Of a DNA stretch of 47,000 nucleotides, positions 26,578-33,618 are shown one piece after another. Source of the stretch: an uncultured Flavobacteriaceae bacterium (lineage in GTDB: Bacteria > Bacteroidota > Bacteroidia > Flavobacteriales > Flavobacteriaceae); the NCBI GenBank assembly GCA_913045325.1, contig CAJWPZ010000012.1:1-47000 (forward strand), read 5' to 3'. A program made the translations under genes and the position numbers. The notes beneath the pieces were generated by a model that had not been told where the DNA came from, did not search any database, and saw only the letters and a program-made list of their open reading frames with translations. Numbering within the stretch: position 1 is the stretch's first letter; the number at the start of each line of letters is the position of its first letter.

Positions 26578-27441
26578 ATGCAAGACGTGAAACTTATAGA
26601 ATGTCCAAGAGATGCCATGCAAGGTATTAAAGACTGGATCCCTACTGGCCAAAAAGTTCAGTACATTCAATCTCTGTTGAGTTGCGGCTTCGATACTATT
26701 GATTTTGGTAGCTTCGTATCTCCTAAAGCCATTCCTCAAATGGTTGATACTGCCAAGGTTTTGTCTGAGCTGGATATGTCTGGTACCCAGACCAAGTTAC
26801 TGGCAATTGTTGCTAATGTAAGGGGAGCTCAAGCTGCCGCCTCGCATCCAGAAATCACGTATTTAGGCTATCCGTTTTCTATTTCAGAGAATTTCCAGAT
26901 GCGTAATACCCACAAAACAATCGCAGAGTCTATAGCTACTCTTTCTGAAATTTTAGCGCTTGCTGCTGCTTCAAACAAACAAGTGGTAACCTATCTTTCT
27001 ATGGGTTTTGGTAATCCTTATGGAGATCCTTGGAGTCTTGATATTGTAGGTCAGTGGGCTCAAAAACTCTCCCAGATGGGTGTCACTATTTTATCTTTAA
27101 GTGATACCGTTGGAAGCTCAACCCCAGAGACTATTTCTTATTTGTTTTCAAATTTAATTCCTAAATACCCAAATATTGAGTTTGGAGCGCACCTTCATAC
27201 AACACCATCTGCCTGGCATGAAAAGGTTGATGCTGCTTATAAAGCTGGTTGCAGAAGATTTGATGGTTCCATTCAAGGATTTGGTGGGTGCCCAATGGCA
27301 AAAGATGAGCTTACGGGAAATATGCCTACAGAAAAAATGTTAAGTTACTTTACTTCTCAAAAAGCGAAAACTAATATACGCACTATGAGTTTTGAAAGTG
27401 CACACAACAAAGCAAGTGATATATTTAACAACTTTTATTAA
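26578..27441 (+). CDS. Hydroxymethylglutaryl-CoA lyase-like protein
   Basis: 287 residues of the HMG-CoA lyase TIM-barrel family. Key residues are Arg11 and Asp12 in CPRDAMQ, the metal-binding His205 and His207 in GAHLHTTPSAW, and the catalytic-loop Cys238 in GFGGCPMAKDEL. Compared with the human enzyme, the Glu72 position is Asp42 (DFGSFVSPK) and the RDGLQNE motif is RDAMQGI, so this is a divergent branch. It would split HMG-CoA into acetyl-CoA and acetoacetate at the end of leucine degradation. It lies 15 bases upstream of the nucleotidase gene. Confidence 0.78.
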   Translation: MQDVKLIECPRDAMQGIKDWIPTGQKVQYIQSLLSCGFDTIDFGSFVSPKAIPQMVDTAKVLSELDMSGTQTKLLAIVANVRGAQAAASHPEITYLGYPFSISENFQMRNTHKTIAESIATLSEILALAAASNKQVVTYLSMGFGNPYGDPWSLDIVGQWAQKLSQMGVTILSLSDTVGSSTPETISYLFSNLIPKYPNIEFGAHLHTTPSAWHEKVDAAYKAGCRRFDGSIQGFGGCPMAKDELTGNMPTEKMLSYFTSQKAKTNIRTMSFESAHNKASDIFNNFY

Positions 27442-27456
27442 AAATAAAATTACCCA

Positions 27457-29061
27457 ATGAAAAACACTATTTTCTTTCAGAGATTTAAAACCTATACTTC
27501 TATACACAAACATATCTATGGTGTGTTTTTAGTGTGTTGTCTTTTTTCTTTTGTAATTACGAGTTGCAAAACCGCAAAAGATGCTCAAATCAATACACAA
27601 AACTCTGTTACCATAAAACTTATACAGGTTAATGATGTGTATGAAATTTCACCTTTGGGTGGGGGCAAATATGGAGGTATGGCCCGGGTAGCTCATATTA
27701 GTGATTCTATTAAAAGGCAATTTCCAAATAGTTATTTGGTAATGGCGGGTGATTTTTTAAACCCATCACTACTTGGTACACTTAAAGTGGATGGTAAACG
27801 AGTAAAAGGACGCCAAATGATTGAAGTGATGAATGCCATGGATTTTGATTTGGCCACTTTTGGAAATCACGAGTTTGATATCAAAGAAAATGAGCTGCAA
27901 CAACGTCTTAACGAAAGTGATTTTAAATGGGTGTCTGCCAATGTTTTTCAAAAAAATGGAGAGTCACTTGATGTGTTTCACACCATAAAACAAGGTGATA
28001 GTACTGCAATTCCAGAGACACTTTATTATGATCTAAGCGCCGGTGATGCCAGGTCCTCCAGTTATTCTGCCTCCAAAGTACGTATTGGGTTTTTTGGTGT
28101 TACCATAGCGTCAAACCCAAAAGATTTTGTGTACTACAGTGATTACTTGTTGGAGTCTAAAGCTGCGGTAAATACCCTTAAAATGGCTGGAAGTGATATT
28201 GTTATTGGTCTAACACATCTAAAGCTAGCTCAAGATGTAAAAGTTGCACAGGCATCACCTAGTATAGATTTTATTATGGGTGGTCATGAACATAACAATA
28301 TGTTAATCCCAACAAAAGGGGCTACTGTTGCCAAAGCAGATGCCAATGCAAAATCTATGTATATACATACCTTAGTCTATGATTTGGTTTTAAAAACATC
28401 TGCTATTTCTTCTGAATTAGTCTTTATTACAGACAAGGTACCTTCCTTGCCAAGGGTTCAAAAAGTAGTTGCAAAGTGGGATGCTATCCTAGAAAACGAG
28501 ATTAAAACGGTTGTAGAAAATCCAAATGAGGTTGTATATAAGGTCATAGATTCCCTTGACGGGACAGATACTCCTACCAGAAGTACTCAAACCAATTTAG
28601 GGGTTCTAATAGCCCAGGCTATGAGTGAGAGTTTTAATACTCCTGTGGACGGGGCTCTTGTAAATGGTGGCTCTTTTAGATTAGATGATGTTCTGCAAGG
28701 AGATATAGTAAGTCTAGACATATTTAGGGTGTTGCCCTTTGGTGGAGGTGTTTTAAAAGTAGCCCTTACAGGTACACTACTCAAACAAGTGCTAGATTTT
28801 GGACTTGCCAAGGCAGGAACAGGAGCATATCTGCAACGTTACGGTTTTAATCAAAAAATGGGAGTTTGGTATATAAACAATGAACCTATTAATGCATCAC
28901 AAACCTACAATATAGCTTTTAGTGATTACCTTTTAAAGGGTTTTGACATCCCTTTTTTAACACCAGAAAATCCAGGGATTATAAACATTTATGAGCCCTC
29001 AAAATCTGAGCCTGCCTATGATATTAGAAGAGCAGTTATTACCTATTTAAAAACTTTATAA
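27457..29061 (+). CDS. 5'-nucleotidase / metallophosphatase lipoprotein (UshA-like)
   Basis: 534 residues. A signal with lipobox-like VITSC (Cys37) suggests a lipoprotein. The metallophosphatase domain (about 50-290) has QVNDVYE, AGDFLNP, FGNHEFD, IGLTHL and GGHEHN. The first motif has Tyr where UshA has His after the metal-binding Asp. The 5'-nucleotidase C-terminal domain (about 350-510) has NLGVLIAQAM, ALVNGGSFRLDDVLQGD and VLPFGGGV. It would dephosphorylate nucleotides or related phosphoesters outside the inner membrane, scavenging phosphate and nucleosides. It follows the lyase gene by 15 bases. Confidence 0.88.
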   Translation: MKNTIFFQRFKTYTSIHKHIYGVFLVCCLFSFVITSCKTAKDAQINTQNSVTIKLIQVNDVYEISPLGGGKYGGMARVAHISDSIKRQFPNSYLVMAGDFLNPSLLGTLKVDGKRVKGRQMIEVMNAMDFDLATFGNHEFDIKENELQQRLNESDFKWVSANVFQKNGESLDVFHTIKQGDSTAIPETLYYDLSAGDARSSSYSASKVRIGFFGVTIASNPKDFVYYSDYLLESKAAVNTLKMAGSDIVIGLTHLKLAQDVKVAQASPSIDFIMGGHEHNNMLIPTKGATVAKADANAKSMYIHTLVYDLVLKTSAISSELVFITDKVPSLPRVQKVVAKWDAILENEIKTVVENPNEVVYKVIDSLDGTDTPTRSTQTNLGVLIAQAMSESFNTPVDGALVNGGSFRLDDVLQGDIVSLDIFRVLPFGGGVLKVALTGTLLKQVLDFGLAKAGTGAYLQRYGFNQKMGVWYINNEPINASQTYNIAFSDYLLKGFDIPFLTPENPGIINIYEPSKSEPAYDIRRAVITYLKTL

Positions 29062-29125
29062 AACTATTTTTTACATTGCTTAGAATTCTAAATACTATTT
29101 ATTTCTGTAATTAAATATTGTCAAA

Positions 29126-29599
29126 ATGAAATATTTAAGATACTTTCTATTAGTATTATTAGTCTTTCTTGTTGCAATCCAATTTATAAATCCCGAAAAA
29201 AACAACGACGGTTACCGCTCTGTTGCTTTGTTTGAACAGGAGATTGTTCCTACCATAGAAATTTCATCTATTCTTAAAAATAATTGTTATGATTGCCATA
29301 GCGATCAAACAAACTACCCTTGGTATAATCACATATCTCCAATAAATTATTGGCTACAAGAGCACATAGAAGAGGGAAAAAGACATTTTAATGCCTCTGT
29401 TTGGTATAAGTACAGCGCAAGAAAAAAAGATCATAAATTAGAAGAACTTATTGAGTATGTAGAACAAGGAGAGATGCCTTTAAATTCTTACACTTGGTTG
29501 CACGGTGATTTATCTACTCAAGACACCAAAACCTTATTGCAATGGGCTCAAATTTCACGAATAAAATACAAAAAACAGATGCTTGAGTTAGCCAAATAG
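29126..29599 (+). CDS. Haem-binding domain protein with one CxxCH
   Basis: 157 residues. An N-terminal membrane segment (5-20) is followed by a haem-binding domain with one motif NNCYDCHSDQTNYPWY; Cys54, Cys57 and His58 are the haem-attachment residues. PINYWLQEHIEEGKRHFN and EMPLNSYTWLHGD match the Haem_bd family (PF14376) of Bacteroidota. It is probably an inner-membrane-anchored periplasmic c-type haem protein; its partner is unknown. It lies 64 bases after the nucleotidase gene and 191 bases before the metal-uptake operon. Confidence 0.85.
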   Translation: MKYLRYFLLVLLVFLVAIQFINPEKNNDGYRSVALFEQEIVPTIEISSILKNNCYDCHSDQTNYPWYNHISPINYWLQEHIEEGKRHFNASVWYKYSARKKDHKLEELIEYVEQGEMPLNSYTWLHGDLSTQDTKTLLQWAQISRIKYKKQMLELAK

Positions 29600-29697
29600 G
29601 CATTTAAATCTTCTTTTTAAAAATTATTATTATTATTTTCATAACATAACTAACTGTAAATAAGTAAATTAACACTTCTTTGATAATCCTTATTTAA

Positions 29698-29710
29698 ATT
29701 TAGTCTAAAT
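29698..29710. promoter_or_regulatory. Candidate DtxR-like operator upstream of the uptake operon
   Basis: ATTTAGTCTAAAT is a perfect palindrome with one central base. It sits inside a wider TTATTTA/TAAATAA pair (29690-29712), immediately upstream of the -33 element at 29715. The TTAG-CTAA half-sites recall DtxR/IdeR-type iron boxes. The assignment rests on pattern and context only. Confidence 0.5.
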
Positions 29711-29714
29711 AAAC

Positions 29715-29745
29715 TTGCGTATACTCAAAATCAGTTTTATTTTTG
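29715..29745 (+). promoter_or_regulatory. Promoter of the DUF4856-imelysin-carboxylase-receptor operon
   Basis: TTG at 29715-29717, a 20-base spacer, then TATTTTTG at 29738-29745, an ideal Bacteroidota promoter. The start codon is at 29791, leaving a leader of about 40 bases. The rest of the 191-base gap after the haem-binding gene is AT-rich with no gene. Confidence 0.75.
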
Positions 29746-29790
29746 TGCCTAAATTAATAACTATTTATAATAAGTCTTAATAAGAATAAC

Positions 29791-31041
29791 ATGAAAAAAC
29801 TAGTATTACTCCCAATTTTTATAGCCTCACTATTTGTTTCTTGTAGTAGTGATGATGACCAAGGAATTATTGTTGACCCAGAAGAGCCTGTTGTTGCTCC
29901 TGCAGATTATACATTTACAAGAAATAATGAGTCTACTGTTAAGTTTGGAGGTCAAACTACTCGTATTTTTATGGCAGAGGAAATTATTTCTGCTTTAAAA
30001 GGTATTGATACTGAGACACAATCTTCAATCCAATCTATGTTTGATCACTTAGAAGGTGCAGATGATTTTTCTACTCCTGAATTAAATGCATCTAGTAAGA
30101 GTGTGCGTAGTAAAACTGCAGCATCTACAGATTACTTTTCAGCTAATGCATCAGAGGCTTCTGAAATTAAAACAATGTTTGACAACTACATCACAAACCA
30201 AACTTCAGAAGTTTTTCCAAATTCAGAGGTTCTTGCAGCACCAGGAGTTGCAGGTCAAATTGCTGATGGTTCATCCACACGTTATGTTTCAGCAAATGGT
30301 TTAGAATATAATCAAGCTTTTGCAAAAGGTTTAATTGGAGCTTTTGTAACAGACCAAATTTTAAATAATTATTTGAGTCCATCTGTACTAGATGGTGGTG
30401 ATAATGTTTCAAATAATGATAGTGACATTTTAGATGGTGATAACCAATACACTACTATGGAGCACAAATGGGATGAAGGATATGGATATTTATTTGGAGG
30501 TGTGCCAAGTATTACTGTTGATGGACAAACAGTAAATCAACCTAATCCACTTAGCACTATTGGAGATGATGATAGCTTTTTGAACAAATATGTTGGAAAA
30601 GTAGCAGGTAGCACAAGTTTCCCTACAATTGCACAAGATATTTTTGATGCTTTTAAATTAGGTCGTGCTGCTATTGTTGCAAAGAATTATCAGATAAGAG
30701 ATGAGCAAGCATTGATTCTTAAACAAAAAATATCTGAAGTGATAGCGATACGTGCAATCTACTACTTACAAGGTGGTAAAACAGCTGTAGAAGCTAATGA
30801 TTTTGGTGGTGCATTCCATGATTTGTCTGAAGGATACGGTTTTTTAACTAGCCTACGCTTTACAAGAGATACTCAAACAGGAACGTCTATTTTCACTAAA
30901 TCTGACGTAGATGGGTATTTAAATGATATTATGTCTGATGGTCCTAATGGTTTATGGAATGTTACTCCACAAACGCTAGATGCTATCTCTGAAGACATTG
31001 CTTCAAGATTTGACTTTACTGTAGCTCAGGTTACTGAATAA
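29791..31041 (+). CDS. DUF4856 lipoprotein
   Basis: 416 residues. A lipoprotein signal ends FVSC (Cys18), followed by an acidic tether SSDDDQ...DPEEP. The mature protein is helical and resembles DUF4856 proteins, which I associate with imelysin genes in Bacteroidota. Notable segments are ANGLEYNQAFAKGLIGAF, TTMEHKWDEGYGYLFG and EVIAIRAIYYLQGGK. The MEHKWDEGYGY stretch is rich in possible metal ligands. It is the first gene of the uptake operon and is followed by a hairpin that may keep its expression above that of the downstream genes. The function is unproven. Confidence 0.8.
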   Translation: MKKLVLLPIFIASLFVSCSSDDDQGIIVDPEEPVVAPADYTFTRNNESTVKFGGQTTRIFMAEEIISALKGIDTETQSSIQSMFDHLEGADDFSTPELNASSKSVRSKTAASTDYFSANASEASEIKTMFDNYITNQTSEVFPNSEVLAAPGVAGQIADGSSTRYVSANGLEYNQAFAKGLIGAFVTDQILNNYLSPSVLDGGDNVSNNDSDILDGDNQYTTMEHKWDEGYGYLFGGVPSITVDGQTVNQPNPLSTIGDDDSFLNKYVGKVAGSTSFPTIAQDIFDAFKLGRAAIVAKNYQIRDEQALILKQKISEVIAIRAIYYLQGGKTAVEANDFGGAFHDLSEGYGFLTSLRFTRDTQTGTSIFTKSDVDGYLNDIMSDGPNGLWNVTPQTLDAISEDIASRFDFTVAQVTE

Positions 31042-31067
31042 CTAATTAGTTAATTGTTAAAATATTT

Positions 31068-31115
31068 AAAGCAACTGTTTTTATGTAAATAGAAACAGTT
31101 GCTTTTCTTATTTTT
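31068..31115 (+). terminator. Intra-operon hairpin (partial terminator or processing site)
   Basis: A perfect 13-base stem AAAGCAACTGTTT/AAACAGTTGCTTT with a 12-base loop and a T-rich tail lies between the DUF4856 and imelysin genes. The tail also contains TATTTTTG (31109-31116), which could be a -7 element for the imelysin gene. Confidence 0.65.
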
Positions 31116-31129
31116 GTAAAAATAATAAT

Positions 31130-32251
31130 ATGAAGAAGAATTTTATTTACGTTTTATCTTGTTTTTTACTTATCGTCGTCGCATGTGGAGAAGATGATTC
31201 CTCAGAGCAGGCACCTTCAGATAACTTTGATCGTGGGGCATTGCTTGTAAACTGGGCCGATAATATAATAATGCCAGGTTATGATAACCTAGCCATTACC
31301 CTAACAACATTAGAAGTAGCTACACAAGGCTTTATCGACGCTCCTACTTCTGTTAGCTTGGAAGAAGTTCGTTCTTCTTGGTTAGCTTCTTATTTGGCGT
31401 TTCAGAGGGTCTCAATGTTTGAATTAGGTAGGGCTGAAACACTTAATTATAGAAATAGATTAAATGTTTACCCAACCAATACCTCTGAAATCGAAGGATA
31501 TATTTCATCAAATTCTTGGAATTTAGAATTACCATCTACCATAGATTCACAAGGATTTCCAGCCATAGATTATTTACTTTATGGTTTAGGTACAGACCAA
31601 GAACTTCTTGACAAATACACCATAGGTGCAAATGCATCGAGCTATAAAATGTATTTGTTGGATTTGGTAACTACCATGCAAACATTAACCAATGAGGTAA
31701 GCTCTGATTGGGCAAATGGATTTAGACAAACATACGTTGCCAACACAAGCTCTTCTGCTTCTGGTGCTGTAGATCAAACTGTAAATGTGTTTTTATATTA
31801 CTATGAAAAAGCCCTTCGTGCAGGAAAAGTAGGAATACCAGCGGGTGTATTTTCTGGAACGCCACTTCCTCAAAACGTTGAATCACTTCATAATGAGTTT
31901 GTTTCAAAACAATTGTTACTAGAAGCGCTTTCTGCAACTGTAAGCTTTTTTAATGGTGAAGGCTTTTCATCAGATTTTCCAGGCAATGGTTTTGGTTTAA
32001 ATACTTACTTAGACACTTTAAATTCAGTTAAAGATGGTAGTGATTTAAGTGTGCTAATTAATAACCAATTTGTTGTTGCTTTTGATAAAATAGACCTCTT
32101 AGATGATAGTTTTGTTAGTCAAATCTCAAATGACAATTTAAAAATGCTAGGAGCTTATGATGAATTACAACGCAATGTGATTTTGATGAAAGTAGATATG
32201 CTACAGGCTTTAAGTATTGATGTTGACTATATAGATGCAGATGGCGATTAA
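31130..32251 (+). CDS. Imelysin-like lipoprotein (IrpA family)
   Basis: 373 residues. A lipoprotein signal ends VVAC (Cys19), followed by an acidic linker. The mature part is a helical imelysin/EfeO-like domain with SSWLASYLAFQRVSMFELG and QGFPAIDYLLYG. The GxHxxE motif of classical imelysins reads GFPAID (142-147), so the His and Glu are replaced. Imelysin proteins are iron-regulated surface proteins thought to act in iron uptake. The stop codon overlaps the start of the next gene by one base (TAATG), indicating coupled translation. Confidence 0.85.
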   Translation: MKKNFIYVLSCFLLIVVACGEDDSSEQAPSDNFDRGALLVNWADNIIMPGYDNLAITLTTLEVATQGFIDAPTSVSLEEVRSSWLASYLAFQRVSMFELGRAETLNYRNRLNVYPTNTSEIEGYISSNSWNLELPSTIDSQGFPAIDYLLYGLGTDQELLDKYTIGANASSYKMYLLDLVTTMQTLTNEVSSDWANGFRQTYVANTSSSASGAVDQTVNVFLYYYEKALRAGKVGIPAGVFSGTPLPQNVESLHNEFVSKQLLLEALSATVSFFNGEGFSSDFPGNGFGLNTYLDTLNSVKDGSDLSVLINNQFVVAFDKIDLLDDSFVSQISNDNLKMLGAYDELQRNVILMKVDMLQALSIDVDYIDADGD

Positions 32252-33615
32252 TGAAAGTAACCTATAATACATATACCACCAAGCAAACAAAGGCCGCCCC
32301 ATTGGCGGTCTTTCGTGTCTTATTTGGTTTTATGATGTTAGCAAGTATTATTCGCTTTTGGGCTAATGGTTGGATACAGACTCTATATATTGAGCCTACC
32401 TTTGCCTTTTCTTATTATGGTTTTGATTGGTTACCACTATTGGGGAACTACACCTATTTGTTGTTTTTTATTTGTGGCTTGGCGGCTTTTAGTATTGCAA
32501 TAGGGTATCAGTACAGGATTGCTATTATAGTTTTTTTCTTAAGTTTCACTTACATAGAGTTGCTAGATAAAACAACGTACCTCAATCATTATTACTTTAT
32601 AAGTTGCTTAAGTTTTCTACTTATTTTTTTACCCGCTAATTGTTATTATTCAATTGATGCGCTGCGCTTAAAAAAAATACGAGCTAAAAATGTTTCTGCT
32701 TGGACGATAAACAGTATTAAGGCATTGCTTTGTATTGTTTATTTATATGCAGGCTTAGCTAAGTTAAACAGTGATTGGTTACTAGAGGCAATGCCGCTAC
32801 AAATTTGGCTTCCCTCTAAGTATGATGTTCCTCTTTTGGGTAACATGTTACAAAAGCAATGGGTGCATTATGCTTTTAGCTGGGGCGGTGCCTTTTATGA
32901 TCTATTTATTCCTTTTTTATTGCTTTATAAACCTACTCGCTCTATTGCTTTTGTTTTAGTAGTTATATTTCATCTATTAACACGTGTTTTATTTCCAATA
33001 GGAATGTTTCCGTACATCATGATAATTAGCACTTTGATCTTTTTTAACGCACATTTTCATGAACGTATTCTTTTATTTTTTTCTGCCATTTTAAAGAGAT
33101 TAAGTATATTTAATAGAGTGAGTTTTTTAGAGGTAAATCGCGCTACTAATTATAAAATAGCTCCTTACGTTGTAGGCCTTTTTATTACAGTTCAATTACT
33201 TTTGCCATTTCGTTATTTAATGTATCCAGGAGAGTTGTTTTGGACTGAAGAAGGGTATCGTTTTTCTTGGCGTGTTATGTTAATGGAAAAAGCAGGATAT
33301 GCACAATTTATAGTTAAAAACACAAAAACAGGGACTCAATTTGCTGTAAACAACAGTGATTTTTTAACTTCATTTCAAGAGAAACAAATGAGTACCCAGC
33401 CTGATTTTATTTTAGAGTATGCTCATTATCTAGGGACTCATTTTAAGTCTCAAGGTCACAAAAACATAGCGGTGCACGTGGAGAGTTATGTGGCCCTTAA
33501 TGGAAGGTTGAGCCAACCATTTATAAACCCAGAGGTTAACCTGTTAGATATAGAAGATACTTTTAAGCATAAAGATTGGATTCTAGAATTTAATGATACC
33601 ATTCAAGGCATATAA
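32251..33615 (+). CDS. Vitamin K-dependent gamma-carboxylase-like membrane protein (HTTM plus lumenal-type domain)
   Basis: 454 residues with several membrane helices (about 18-320) and a C-terminal soluble part. The similarity to human gamma-glutamyl carboxylase is recognisable almost along the whole length. LLDKTTYLNHYYF (104-116) carries His113 at the place of human His160. IVYLYAGLAKLNSDWL (162-177) carries Lys171 at the place of the catalytic base Lys218. RSIAF...FHLLTRVLFPIGMFPYIM matches the next helix, and WTEEGYRFSWRVML starts the lumenal-type domain. The human Cys99/Cys450 pair is not conserved. Menaquinone would be available as cofactor. The substrate is unknown; lipoproteins from the same operon are candidates. 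Confidence 0.85.
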   Translation: MKVTYNTYTTKQTKAAPLAVFRVLFGFMMLASIIRFWANGWIQTLYIEPTFAFSYYGFDWLPLLGNYTYLLFFICGLAAFSIAIGYQYRIAIIVFFLSFTYIELLDKTTYLNHYYFISCLSFLLIFLPANCYYSIDALRLKKIRAKNVSAWTINSIKALLCIVYLYAGLAKLNSDWLLEAMPLQIWLPSKYDVPLLGNMLQKQWVHYAFSWGGAFYDLFIPFLLLYKPTRSIAFVLVVIFHLLTRVLFPIGMFPYIMIISTLIFFNAHFHERILLFFSAILKRLSIFNRVSFLEVNRATNYKIAPYVVGLFITVQLLLPFRYLMYPGELFWTEEGYRFSWRVMLMEKAGYAQFIVKNTKTGTQFAVNNSDFLTSFQEKQMSTQPDFILEYAHYLGTHFKSQGHKNIAVHVESYVALNGRLSQPFINPEVNLLDIEDTFKHKDWILEFNDTIQGI

Positions 33616-33618
33616 TTT

